Assembly: GCA_030457765.1 (NCBI GenBank)
Contig: JAKDUK010000011.1
Coordinates: 1-54,233, forward strand
Direction of reading: 5' to 3'
Source: Marinobacter sp.
Lineage (GTDB): Bacteria > Pseudomonadota > Gammaproteobacteria > Pseudomonadales > Oleiphilaceae
DNA: 54,233 nucleotides
Part shown: positions 18,459 to 27,638 of the stretch, piece after piece
Layout of the letters: every line of letters begins with the position of its first letter
Numbering within the stretch: the stretch's first letter is position 1
Program-made: the position numbers and the translations under genes
The notes under the pieces: generated by a model
Told to the model about the DNA's origin: nothing
Seen by the model: the letters and a program-made list of their open reading frames with translations, nothing else
Databases searched by the model: none

Positions 18459-20843
18459 CTATTTTGCAGTACGGGCCTTGGCAACCATCTGATCCGGCCG
18501 CAGCAGGAACCGCGCAAGTGCCGGTAGCAGCCAGATTGCGCCAATCATATTCCAAAGGAACATGAAGAATAGCAGGAAGCCCATATCGGCCTGAAACTTG
18601 ATCGGAGAGAAGATCCAGGTGACCACGCCAAGCCCAAGTGTTACCCCGGTAAACATAACGGCCTTACCAGTCGAGCGCAGTGTTTCAAAATAGGCATCCT
18701 GAAGTGTTTTCCCTTCTAACAGGTAGTGCTCCAGCTTGCTGTAAATATAGATACCGTAATCGACACCGATACCCACACCCAGCGCAATTACCGGCAAAGT
18801 GGCCACTTTGATGCCAATACCAGACACCGCCATGATCGCCTCACACAAAATTGAGGTTAGACCCAGCGGAACCACAATACACAGCACAGCCCTTATGGAT
18901 CGGAAAGTTGCAAAGCACAGCAGGCTTACCACGCTATAAACCAGGATAAGCATCATATCCTTGGCATTGGAGATAACTTCGTTGGTCGCGGCTTCTACAC
19001 CAGCGTTACCAGCTGCCAGCAGGAAGGTATGCTCGTCGTTGCTATTAGCCTTAGCAAATACTTCAACCCGTTCAACCACGGTTTCCAGCGTTTCGGCCTT
19101 GTGATCTTCCAGGAATACCAGAACAGGCGTCAAACTGCAGTTGGTGTTGATAAGGCCGGATGGGGCCTCACGAATGGACGCGTTGATGATGGTCTGGTTG
19201 CGGGAAATCTCATACCACTTCCAGTTGCCCTCGTTTAGCGCCTTGGTCACGATTTTGGACACATCGGCAAGCGAGGCAGACGACTGAACGCCCGGCGTGT
19301 TTTGCAGTTCCCACTGCAACGAGTCCATGGCCCGAAGAACATTGTACTGGGTACACTGCTCTACCGGCGTTTTAACCATCACAACCAACACATCCGCACT
19401 GGTCGAATAATTATCGATGATATATGCGTTATCTAGGTTGTAACGCGAATCGGCACGAAGTTCAGGCGCACCCTGATCGAGATCACCTACCTTCAGGTCC
19501 TGCTTGTAGTAAAGGCCCAGGCCCAAGCCAATCACGGCAATAAGCAGTGAAATTGGTGCAACGCCTGGGTGGGAGAAGTAGGACATCAACCGCCATTTGC
19601 GATCCTGTTTTTCGCCCTGGTTCTGTACGTGGCGAACACCGCCTTTGGAAATACCAAGGTAAGACATGATCAGCACATGTAGAACCAGATTGGTGATAAT
19701 GACAAAAGCCACACCCAAACCAGCCGCTATGGCTAGATCGCGAATAACGTCGATTTCGATAAAGAACAGCGTAAGAAAACCGAAGGCATCGGAAATCAAC
19801 GCCAACATGCCCGGTATATACAGTGCACGGAATGCCAGGCGGGCAGCTGTTACCGCGTCAAAGCCTTTGCCAGCCTCGACAGCCATAGCATTAACGATCT
19901 GAACGCCGTGACTAATGCCAATGGCGAAAACCAGGAAAGGCACAAGAACCGAGTAGGGATCCAGGCCGTAGCCTAGAAGCCTCAGAGCCCCCAATTGCAA
20001 GAACACTGCAACAATCGACGTGAACACTGGCACCAACGTGCCTGTGATGCAGCGGGAGTACCAGAACAGCAAAAGCGTGGTTAGCAAAATCGTAATGCCC
20101 GCGAACCACGCGATAGAGCCAATGCCTTCAATCAGGTCACCCACTTTTTTCGCAAAGCCGACAATATGAATATCGATATTGGGGTTCTGCTCTTCGTACT
20201 TCTCCCGAATTTTTTCTTCGAGCTGACGGGAGAACGCCGCGTAATCCAGTGGCTCACCGGTTTCTGGGTTCTTTTCGTATAGCGGAGCGTACACAATCGT
20301 GGACTTAAAGTTATCTGAAACCAGCCGCCCTACTTCGTTAGAACGAAGAATATTCTGGCGCAGCTGCTCTAAACTTGCGGGCGACCCATCATAACCATCG
20401 GGAATGACCGTACCACCTTGAAAGCCTTGCTCAGTTACTTCTACCCATCGAACGTTTGATGTCCACAGGGTTTTTAGCCCCGAGCGATCCACTCCATCCA
20501 GGTAAAAAGCCTCATCGGTGATCTGCTTTAGAGTCTCCATATACTCGGCAGTAAAGATGTCACCGCTTTTGGCCTCCACAGCAATGCGTACAAAGTTGCC
20601 CAGGTTTTCCAAATCGTTGCGATGGTCCAGCATGTTCACAACATAAGGATGCTCAAGCGGAATCATTCGCTCAAAACTTGCATCCGGCTGGATTTTTATG
20701 GCGTTATAACCCAAAAACACCGTTAATAGCAGAAAACCGATAAGAATCAGTGCCCTGTTATTAAAAATCAGACGTTCCAGAAACGGCTCCGCCTTGGGTG
20801 TTGTCAGGTAGTGTTCACCCTTGTCGTGGTTCGGGTTGGACAT
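18459..20843 (-). CDS. RND/MMPL-family transporter
   Basis: A 794-residue inner-membrane protein with two repeated halves, each a leading helix, a large periplasmic loop, then about five helices (about 12 in total). The sterol-sensing-like helix motifs AIGISHGVQIVNAMA in the first half and LGVGIGVDYGIYIYS in the second are typical of MMPL and HpnN-like exporters, which move hydrophobic or lipidic compounds. There is no sign of tripartite efflux partners (membrane-fusion protein or TolC). Instead it is the last gene of a cluster with a DUF1329 and a YCF48-like protein, 46 bp after the latter. Substrate unknown; an envelope-lipid or hydrophobic-compound role is inferred from the company it keeps. 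Confidence 0.9.
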   Translation of the reverse strand: MSNPNHDKGEHYLTTPKAEPFLERLIFNNRALILIGFLLLTVFLGYNAIKIQPDASFERMIPLEHPYVVNMLDHRNDLENLGNFVRIAVEAKSGDIFTAEYMETLKQITDEAFYLDGVDRSGLKTLWTSNVRWVEVTEQGFQGGTVIPDGYDGSPASLEQLRQNILRSNEVGRLVSDNFKSTIVYAPLYEKNPETGEPLDYAAFSRQLEEKIREKYEEQNPNIDIHIVGFAKKVGDLIEGIGSIAWFAGITILLTTLLLFWYSRCITGTLVPVFTSIVAVFLQLGALRLLGYGLDPYSVLVPFLVFAIGISHGVQIVNAMAVEAGKGFDAVTAARLAFRALYIPGMLALISDAFGFLTLFFIEIDVIRDLAIAAGLGVAFVIITNLVLHVLIMSYLGISKGGVRHVQNQGEKQDRKWRLMSYFSHPGVAPISLLIAVIGLGLGLYYKQDLKVGDLDQGAPELRADSRYNLDNAYIIDNYSTSADVLVVMVKTPVEQCTQYNVLRAMDSLQWELQNTPGVQSSASLADVSKIVTKALNEGNWKWYEISRNQTIINASIREAPSGLINTNCSLTPVLVFLEDHKAETLETVVERVEVFAKANSNDEHTFLLAAGNAGVEAATNEVISNAKDMMLILVYSVVSLLCFATFRSIRAVLCIVVPLGLTSILCEAIMAVSGIGIKVATLPVIALGVGIGVDYGIYIYSKLEHYLLEGKTLQDAYFETLRSTGKAVMFTGVTLGLGVVTWIFSPIKFQADMGFLLFFMFLWNMIGAIWLLPALARFLLRPDQMVAKARTAK

Positions 20844-20889
20844 TCAAAAGCCCCTCTATTATTTTTTCAGTTGTTGCCACATCAGGGCG

Positions 20890-22038
20890 TTATTGAAGGT
20901 TTTTTCCGCGCGCGTCGGTAATTTTAGCGCCGCTTTCACCTACGATAAGAAGATGAGTTCCTGATATTGGCACTACGCCCATGATACCTGCCCGGTCACT
21001 GCGGAAATGCTCTCGGAATGAATCTGCACCATTGCCGCTCATAAGCACAGTGCCACCGTTACCCACCAACGTTATTCGGCCATCATCAGCCACGGCTCCA
21101 CCGTTAAGCGTTGCACCCGCGCTGTTCGGAACCATGTGCCAGTTTTTCCCTAAATCGGTCGAAAACAGCATGTTGCCACGCAATCCAAAGGCCAGAATTT
21201 CATTAACCTGACCCGTGCCAATCACCCCGAACAGAGAGCCCGGGTAGGGGCTTTCGCGTCGCTCCCAGGTATCGCCGCCATTTACAGACACGTGAATTTG
21301 CCCGGCCTCGCCAACAATCACCAGTGCACCGCCAGTTATGCGACCAATACCATTGAGGTGGAAACTGCGGGCGTTATCAATCTTCGGCGCCCAGTCTTCC
21401 CAGGTTTTTCCGCCATCTTTTGTGCGTAGGATCATGCCGTAGGCGCCCACTACAAACCCGTGCTGGTCATTCTCAAACCAAACATCCAATAGAGGATTTA
21501 CCGGACCGATATCCAGATCCGCATGCATGTTTTCCAGAGTGAACACCAGATCGTCCAGCGCCCATTCCAGATCGCTTTTCTCTGACTCTGGCGCTTCTTC
21601 AATCTGCTCTTCCATCGCTGCAATCTGATCTTCTTTGTTGGCGATGGCCAGATTACTTGCCTCAACACCCGTTAATTGCAGGCTCCAGCTCTCGCCGGCA
21701 TCCTCGGTATGGAGCACCACACCGCTGTGCCCGACAGCCCAACCGTGAGTATCTGAACCGAAATCTATGGCCGTTAATGTTACCGAAACAGGCACATCGC
21801 TCTGCGACCAGGTTTGCCCTTCATCATCGGAATAAATGATGTGTCCTCTCTCCCCGGCAGCCACGACTCGATCTCCCGCACGCACTGCATCATTAAGGAG
21901 ATTAGTGGGGGCCAGATCAGTTTGCCGAGCCGGGGTGTCTATGATATCCGCAAGCGCAAACGCCGCTGGCGCAAACCAGGCCATGGAAAGCCCAAGGCAG
22001 GCTGCCCCCAGAGTTTTGCACGTCAACCTTTTAGCCAT
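20890..22038 (-). CDS. YCF48/HCF136-like beta-propeller protein, exported
   Basis: A 382-residue protein with a signal peptide (MAKRLTCKTLGAACLGLSMA, cleavage near AFALA) and repeated BNR/Asp-box-like blades: SDDEGQTWSQ, TEDAGESWSLQL, KDGGKTWEDW, NGGDTWERR and TDLGKNWHMV. This is the YCF48/photosystem-II-stability-factor-like fold, used in non-photosynthetic bacteria as a periplasmic scaffold. An insertion of acidic helices (about 130-165) breaks the propeller. It lies between the DUF1329 and RND genes in a conserved-looking cluster. Molecular role unknown; probably helps assemble the envelope machinery encoded beside it. Confidence 0.85.
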   Translation of the reverse strand: MAKRLTCKTLGAACLGLSMAWFAPAAFALADIIDTPARQTDLAPTNLLNDAVRAGDRVVAAGERGHIIYSDDEGQTWSQSDVPVSVTLTAIDFGSDTHGWAVGHSGVVLHTEDAGESWSLQLTGVEASNLAIANKEDQIAAMEEQIEEAPESEKSDLEWALDDLVFTLENMHADLDIGPVNPLLDVWFENDQHGFVVGAYGMILRTKDGGKTWEDWAPKIDNARSFHLNGIGRITGGALVIVGEAGQIHVSVNGGDTWERRESPYPGSLFGVIGTGQVNEILAFGLRGNMLFSTDLGKNWHMVPNSAGATLNGGAVADDGRITLVGNGGTVLMSGNGADSFREHFRSDRAGIMGVVPISGTHLLIVGESGAKITDARGKNLQ

Positions 22039-22084
22039 TCAGAGTGCCTATTATGTTGTTTTAACTGTATATCTTTAGCCGAGA

Positions 22085-22113
22085 GCGCCGGCATACGAGA
22101 AATATACCGGCGC
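22085..22113 (-). promoter_or_regulatory. Intercistronic hairpin between the DUF1329 and YCF48-like genes
   Basis: The 10-bp arms 22085-22094 and 22104-22113 carry one mismatch. No T-run follows in the minus direction, so it is more likely an mRNA-stability or processing element inside the operon than a terminator. Confidence 0.45.
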
Positions 22114-22129
22114 CAAAAAGCGCCCGCTT

Positions 22130-23518
22130 TTAGCGAACACTCCTGCGGCGCAGAGAGGCCGGTGAAAAATAACGTTTGTTTGGTACGTCTTCGGTAAACA
22201 CCCGGGTATTAGACTCTTCGGTGTCCAAACCAAGCACATGATAACGGCGAGCCTGTAGATCATGGTAAACGTCCAGAACCGTCCAGACACCCGGGAGTTC
22301 ATAATAATTTTTTGCTATACCCATGGTGACACGCCATAACTCGCCACGGCCATCATACTGGTCTAGCAGAACGGTGTTCCAGCTGTCGGCATCTACGTAG
22401 AAACGACGCTTTTTATATATGTGGCGCGCACCCTCTTTAAGGGTTGCTTCAACTACATGAACACGCTGGAGTTCCCAGCGGGTAAGGTCTGGGTTCAGGT
22501 GAGAAATACCGAGTATTTCAGAGTAAGGTGTGCCTTTTTCGCCGATACGGTAGTTGTTATAAGGAATATAGATTTCCTTCAAGCCTTCGTAGGTCCAGTT
22601 ATACCGATCCAATGCACCGTTAAAAATATCCGTGTCGTCCGCCGTGCGGAGGTTTTCCGCAGCTGCAATAGGCGAATCATAACCAAGGTTTGGAGCGCGG
22701 CGAACGCGGCGCTGCCCCGCGTTATAGCCCCAGCCATTTCTCGGGTTAACGATCTGATTCAGGGTTTCATGAATCAAAATAGCGCCCCCCGCAAGGCGCG
22801 GCGGAGACTGGGTAAATGAGAGGTAATAGAAAATGATGTTATCCAACTCATCCTCACCACCTTCCGGGTTGTAAAAGTTGAAAAACACTTCCTGTTGAGA
22901 GGTAACCAGCGAATAGTCGCCATCACTTTGAACCGCAACCTCACTGGAACGACGGGTGCCAGAAACACCGCGCCAGCGCGTTAGGTGGTTCCAGATTACC
23001 TGCCAGGCTTTTTGTTCGTTGTTGCCGTAAAGGATCGGAAAAGGATAGCCGCCGAAAGCACCCTTGAGGCCCGCACCTTTGCCGACAATTTCTGCGTCTA
23101 CCGCATTTTCCTTGGTGTTCTGAGCAACCCAACCGGGTACTGCGTGGGTACGGCGGGATTTATACACCGGCACTCGAAAACTGGTTGGGTAGGTTTCAAG
23201 CATTGCGAGAACACCATCAGAAAGATGCTCTGCATACTGATCTTTGTTAGACGAATCGATGGTAAACAGCACTTCGTCGGCCGGAAATGGATTGATATGA
23301 TGCTGACCGGCTTCTTTGTAACCCGCAGGTGGCTCAGTTAGCCCCCCGGTCCAGGCCGGAATAGTGCCAGCCTTATTTCCGGCCTTAACCGACCCGAATG
23401 GCGTAAGATCCTGGCCGAGACGTGAAGCTTCACTTGGAGAAACTCCGGCCAAAGAAGAGGAAGATGCTATCGAGAGGGCAAGCAGGCCCCCGAGTATCGC
23501 ACTCTTTTTATAGTTCAT
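22130..23518 (-). CDS. DUF1329 domain protein, exported
   Basis: A 462-residue protein with a signal peptide (MNYKKSAILGGLLALSIASS, cleavage near SLAGV). The mature part matches DUF1329: GVSPSEASRLGQDLTPFGSV near the N-terminus and LRTADDTDIFNGALDRYNW in the middle. The fold is thought to resemble LolB-like lipid-handling barrels, so binding of a lipid or hydrophobic molecule in the periplasm is an inference. The start at ATG 23518 gives a clean signal peptide; the open frame extends 51 codons further up without family support. It is the first gene of the cluster with the YCF48-like and RND proteins. Confidence 0.88.
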   Translation of the reverse strand: MNYKKSAILGGLLALSIASSSSLAGVSPSEASRLGQDLTPFGSVKAGNKAGTIPAWTGGLTEPPAGYKEAGQHHINPFPADEVLFTIDSSNKDQYAEHLSDGVLAMLETYPTSFRVPVYKSRRTHAVPGWVAQNTKENAVDAEIVGKGAGLKGAFGGYPFPILYGNNEQKAWQVIWNHLTRWRGVSGTRRSSEVAVQSDGDYSLVTSQQEVFFNFYNPEGGEDELDNIIFYYLSFTQSPPRLAGGAILIHETLNQIVNPRNGWGYNAGQRRVRRAPNLGYDSPIAAAENLRTADDTDIFNGALDRYNWTYEGLKEIYIPYNNYRIGEKGTPYSEILGISHLNPDLTRWELQRVHVVEATLKEGARHIYKKRRFYVDADSWNTVLLDQYDGRGELWRVTMGIAKNYYELPGVWTVLDVYHDLQARRYHVLGLDTEESNTRVFTEDVPNKRYFSPASLRRRSVR

Positions 23519-23698
23519 ATATAACCCTGAATTCGACTGGAAGCCCATAAAAAGGCTTTTTATTGTTACCTGATGGAAAGGCAGGCTTTCCATCACATTA
23601 ACCGATCTGTCAAGGTTGTCTATCGACCGAAAGTGCGATTTTGTATCCGGCTGTAATCGGCGGGACTGCAATTACAGCCGGATCTGAATGACCCGTCC

Positions 23699-26347
23699 TT
23701 AGCCCTCCAGGCTTTTGTGTACGACTTCATACAAATCAGCCGACAATTCAGGTTTGTCCCGAACTCGTTCCAGGGCCGAACGCATCAGGGAACTGTAGGC
23801 AGGCGCAAACTTTTTCCAGCGCGTGAGTGGTGTAACTAAACGAGCCGCAATCTGCGGGTTGCTGTCGTCCAGATAACATACTTGATCGGCCAAAAACTCA
23901 TAGCCGGAACCGTCGGGGTTATGGAAAGCCGCCAGATTCTGGCCGGCAAACACAGCAACAACAGACCGGATCTTGTTAGGGTTTTTCCAATCAAAGGCTG
24001 GATGTTCCAGCAGCGCGCGAATCTGTGGAAGCTGGCCCGCGCGGTCGCTGGATGTTTGCACCGAAAACCACTGCTCAACCACCTGAGGATCATCCTGAAA
24101 CCGCTCATAAAAGTCTTTCAGAGCCTGACTTCGTTCGGCTGAGTAATCCGAGTTTACCAAGGCGCGGAGCGCACCCATACGATCTGTCATGTTATCGGCG
24201 CTGTTGAGCTGGGCCAACGCGAGATCGCGCCCGGTTTCATCATTGATCATTAACAGCCAGGCCAAAGCGGTATTTCTCAAGCTTCGGCGCGCAACAGATT
24301 CTGATGTTACCTCGTAGTTCTCTGTACCCACATTGCGGTGATAGCAAGCTATCAACTCGTCCCGCAAGGATGTTGCAAGATTGCTTGCCACCCGCTCACG
24401 GGTACGATGAATGGCTGCAACATCGGCGCTGTCCGCTAACTCAACCAGATAAGCTTCAGAGGGTAATTGCAGCATTTTTGCAACCAGTGCCTGATCAAGT
24501 GCCGAATCACCAAGCAAGCTGCGATATACCTCCACCAAACGCGGCTCAACCTCCTCGGTATCGGGGGCGTCCATCAATGACTGAATAACATCAACGGCAA
24601 GGCGTTGGCCTGCGTCCCAACGATTGAAGCCATCTGAATCATGGCTCATCAAAAACACCAGCTGCTCTCGGCTCCAGGGGTACTCCACCCGAACCGGCGC
24701 CGAAAAATGGCGCAGCAGTGAGGGGACCGGCTTCTGTAAGAGGCCATGGAACTCAAAAGTATGACTCGCTTCCGTTAGTTCAAGCACCTGCTCTGTCGGT
24801 GCATGTGCGGTATCCTGATGGTTTTCAAGGCTGAGCGGCAAGTCCTCTCCATCCGCGCCCAACAGACCCAAAGCAAAAGGTATATGTTGCGGCTTTTTAT
24901 TGGTCTGGCCCGGCGTGTCCGGGATCGACTGTTGAACAGTCAGGCGGTAAATACCCTGTTCGTTATCATAGTCATCCGACACTTTTAGCACAGGCGTGCC
25001 TGCTTGTTCATACCATAGCCGGAACTGCGTGAGATCCCGGCCAGACGCGTCCTCCATGGCCTTTACAAAATCATCAGTGGTGACTGCCTGGCCATCGTGG
25101 CGCTCAAAGTATAAATCACTGCCTTTGCGGAACAGATCCGGGCCAAGCAACGTGTGAATCATGCGAACGACTTCTTCACCCTTCTCGTAAATAGTCAGAG
25201 TGTAGAAGTTGGTAATTTCCATGTAAGACGTCGGGCGCACCGGGTGTGCCATAGGGCCTGCATCTTCAGCAAACTGAGCGGTCCTGAGCAGGGTGACATC
25301 TTCTATCCGCTTCACCGTGGGTGAGCCCATGTCGGCCGAGAAGGTGGCGTCACGGAATACCGTAAAGCCTTCCTTCAAGCTCAGCTGAAACCAGTCGCGG
25401 CAGGTTACCCTGTTGCCGGACCAGTTATGGAAATATTCGTGGGCAACAATGGATTCAATTCGCTGAAACGCGAGATCTGTTGCTGTCTCCTGGCTGGCCA
25501 GCACGCAAGACGAGTTGAAGATATTCAACCCTTTATTCTCCATGGCCCCCATATTGAAATCGTCTACAGCTACGATCATGAAGTTATCGAGATCGTACTC
25601 GCGGCCGTAGGTTTCTTCATCCCAGCGCATCGCGCGCTTGAGAGAGTCCAGGGCATGCCGGGTTTTGGCCGCATTGCGCGCCTCAACATAAATACGCAAG
25701 TCGATGTCCCGGCCAGAACAGGTTGTGAACGTATCCTGTTTTTCGACTAAATCACCTGCAACCAAAGCAAAAAGATAGCTTGGCTTGGGAAACGGGTCTT
25801 CCCAGGTAACAAAATGGCGGCCATTATCCAAGTCGCCTTTTTCGACATCGTTACCATTGGACAACAACACCGGGCAGCTGTTTTTATCTGCCTCAATACG
25901 AGTACGATAACGAGCCATCACATCTGGCCGGTCCGGGAAATAGGTAATGCAACGGAATCCTTCTGCTTCACACTGGGTACAGAACATTCCCGACGATTTA
26001 TATAGCCCCTCAAGGCGAGTGTTGTTCTGAGGCTCAATCCAGGTCACAACTTTTAATTCAAACTGAACAGGCACTTTGGCAATAACCAATTGTTCATCGG
26101 TCTCTTCATAATCGCCCGCTGCAAGCTCTTTGCCATTCAGTGCAACACTTTCTAGTTTTAGGCTGTCGCCATCGAGAGCCAGCGGCGCAGATTCTTCGGT
26201 GGACTCCGGGTTGTGGCGTACCGACAGTGTGCTGTGCACCCTTGCGCCATCATCAAAGAGCTCAAAGCAAAGATCGACAGCGTCCACCAGATATGCAGGC
26301 ACTTTGTATTCGCTTAGGTGAATAGTTGTTGGCTGATTGGTGCGCAT
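23699..26347 (-). CDS. pepN: Aminopeptidase N (M1 family)
   Basis: An 882-residue cytoplasmic zinc aminopeptidase that trims N-terminal residues from peptides. Substrate-anchoring GAMEN is at about 267-271. The zinc motif HEYFH at about 303-307 and the third ligand Glu at about 326 (LSLKEG) are intact. The domain order is an N-terminal beta saddle, the thermolysin-like domain, a beta sandwich and a large helical C-terminal domain. Length is close to E. coli PepN (870). It appears to be a single-gene unit, 82 bp from the upstream DUF2797 gene on the same strand. Confidence 0.97.
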   Translation of the reverse strand: MRTNQPTTIHLSEYKVPAYLVDAVDLCFELFDDGARVHSTLSVRHNPESTEESAPLALDGDSLKLESVALNGKELAAGDYEETDEQLVIAKVPVQFELKVVTWIEPQNNTRLEGLYKSSGMFCTQCEAEGFRCITYFPDRPDVMARYRTRIEADKNSCPVLLSNGNDVEKGDLDNGRHFVTWEDPFPKPSYLFALVAGDLVEKQDTFTTCSGRDIDLRIYVEARNAAKTRHALDSLKRAMRWDEETYGREYDLDNFMIVAVDDFNMGAMENKGLNIFNSSCVLASQETATDLAFQRIESIVAHEYFHNWSGNRVTCRDWFQLSLKEGFTVFRDATFSADMGSPTVKRIEDVTLLRTAQFAEDAGPMAHPVRPTSYMEITNFYTLTIYEKGEEVVRMIHTLLGPDLFRKGSDLYFERHDGQAVTTDDFVKAMEDASGRDLTQFRLWYEQAGTPVLKVSDDYDNEQGIYRLTVQQSIPDTPGQTNKKPQHIPFALGLLGADGEDLPLSLENHQDTAHAPTEQVLELTEASHTFEFHGLLQKPVPSLLRHFSAPVRVEYPWSREQLVFLMSHDSDGFNRWDAGQRLAVDVIQSLMDAPDTEEVEPRLVEVYRSLLGDSALDQALVAKMLQLPSEAYLVELADSADVAAIHRTRERVASNLATSLRDELIACYHRNVGTENYEVTSESVARRSLRNTALAWLLMINDETGRDLALAQLNSADNMTDRMGALRALVNSDYSAERSQALKDFYERFQDDPQVVEQWFSVQTSSDRAGQLPQIRALLEHPAFDWKNPNKIRSVVAVFAGQNLAAFHNPDGSGYEFLADQVCYLDDSNPQIAARLVTPLTRWKKFAPAYSSLMRSALERVRDKPELSADLYEVVHKSLEG

Positions 26348-26429
26348 TAGTTGTCTCCAGATGTTTCAACCTGCAACTGACCGAAACGGGCCAGGCAGAC
26401 ATTTTCAGAACGGGCGGGTAAAGAACGCC

Positions 26430-27269
26430 TTAGGCATCCATTACCCTAAAACGGACTTCATAACCGGTGAACTTGCGAATATTAATCACGCCGGTGTCGA
26501 GGATCAGGTACTGGCCTTTGATGCCTTCAAGAACCCCCTCTACTTCTGGCGTTTTGTCCAGATTGTGGCTTTTAATCTTTTCTGGCCAGGTGTGTACGGG
26601 ATAACTCAGGCCAAGCTCCTGCTCATCTACTTCACGGATAGCATCTTGGCCATGCTCTTCTCTCAGTATGGCTATATCGTCGGCGATCAGTGCCAATATT
26701 CTCCGGCGCTCTTGCACCAAACTCAGCTCTGCAACATCACCTTTGAGCATGGTGCGCCAGTTTGTGCGATCGGCAACGTGCGCTTTGCAGGCCACTTCAA
26801 CCAACCCCGAAAGATAACGGGTAGCCACTCTGAACATCGGGATTGCATTAACGGCACCCTGGTCTATCCAGCGAGTGGGCACCTGAGAACCCCGGGTAAT
26901 GCCAACTTTAAGACCTGAGGAATTGGCCAGGTAAACCACATGCTCAATCATACAGTGGGTCTGGCCCCACTCTGGCTCACGGCAGGTGCCCAAATGGTAG
27001 TGGCACTTTTCAGGACTCATAATGCACGTATCACAAGCCGCCAGCTTACGAAAGCAGGGATAGCAGAATCCTTGGCTAAAACTCTTTTTGGTTTTCCGAT
27101 CGCAATGAATGCAACGAATGACACCCTCAAAATCAAAGCGCAAAGGCTTGCCGATCAGCTCGTTCAACGGCACCCGGGCATCACCTACCGCTAAAAAATA
27201 AGACACAGGATCGCCCGCATCTGCCGGCATTTTTCTCAGCCGGCCGGTTACATCTGCAAGGTCGCTCAA
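26430..27269 (-). CDS. DUF2797 protein with zinc-ribbon-like cysteines and a possible GIY-YIG-like region
   Basis: A 279-residue protein of unknown function. Residues about 53-106 hold a Cys-rich cluster: CIHC at 53-56, CYPC at 69-72, CDTC at 79-82, then C89, C96 and C106, which looks like one or two zinc ribbons. Right after it, VVYLA (111-115), KVGIT (121-125), Arg at about 133, Glu at about 158 and Asn at about 170 fall in the order and spacing of the GIY-YIG nuclease core. No transmembrane segment is visible. Its start overlaps the DUF1315 stop by 4 bp, so the two are translated together. The family name rests on recall; the nuclease idea is my inference. Confidence 0.82.
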   Translation of the reverse strand: MSDLADVTGRLRKMPADAGDPVSYFLAVGDARVPLNELIGKPLRFDFEGVIRCIHCDRKTKKSFSQGFCYPCFRKLAACDTCIMSPEKCHYHLGTCREPEWGQTHCMIEHVVYLANSSGLKVGITRGSQVPTRWIDQGAVNAIPMFRVATRYLSGLVEVACKAHVADRTNWRTMLKGDVAELSLVQERRRILALIADDIAILREEHGQDAIREVDEQELGLSYPVHTWPEKIKSHNLDKTPEVEGVLEGIKGQYLILDTGVINIRKFTGYEVRFRVMDA

Positions 27270-27559
27270 GACTTAATCTCTACAAATTGGTTGGGATCGG
27301 CGCCGTTATCGCCTGACTGATTGCGGCGCACAGAAGGGTCGCACTCGGTGCCTGCTTTACTGCCTCGGTCGAGATAACCAACCCGCTCTTGCTCTGGGAT
27401 GTTGTGCCGATTCTCATAGTGGATAACGGCTTCCAGGCTAATCTCACGCTGTTGCGGAGTCAGCTTTCTGCCATCCGGCCACTTTCCCAGTTCGATGGAT
27501 TGGCGGAGGCTTTTGTAAACATTGGGATCAAGCCGCTCAATAAGCTCTTCGTAGGTCAT
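27266..27559 (-). CDS. DUF1315 (YeaC-like) small protein
   Basis: A 97-residue soluble protein resembling E. coli YeaC. The N-terminal three quarters (MTYEELIERLDPNVYKSLRQ, KLTPQQREISLEAVIHYENR) is the conserved family part; the tail is polar and variable. The function is unknown. The ATG at 27559 has an AGGAG ribosome-binding site. It is translationally coupled to the DUF2797 gene by an ATGA overlap. Its upstream region is shared with the divergent Fur-box promoter at 27603-27636, so iron might influence this pair as well. Confidence 0.88.
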   Translation of the reverse strand: MTYEELIERLDPNVYKSLRQSIELGKWPDGRKLTPQQREISLEAVIHYENRHNIPEQERVGYLDRGSKAGTECDPSVRRNQSGDNGADPNQFVEIKS

Positions 27560-27602
27560 CCGGTTCTCCTGAAAAAAACTTTTATATATGTAGAGGAATC
27601 GT

Positions 27603-27636
27603 TTGACAGATAGAAACGATAATGATTATCATTGCA
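27603..27636 (+). promoter_or_regulatory. Sigma-70 promoter overlapped by a Fur box
   Basis: A perfect -35 TTGACA (27603-27608), an 18-base spacer and a -10 TATCAT (27627-27632, five of six consensus) form a plus-strand promoter. A Fur box starts at 27618; its core AATGAT-T-ATCATT (27621-27633) is a perfect 6-1-6 palindrome, and 15 of 19 positions match the E. coli Fur consensus. The box covers the -10 and part of the spacer, ideal for iron-dependent repression. The site also lies 60-75 bp upstream of the divergent DUF1315 gene. Confidence 0.85.
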
Positions 27637-27638
27637 TT

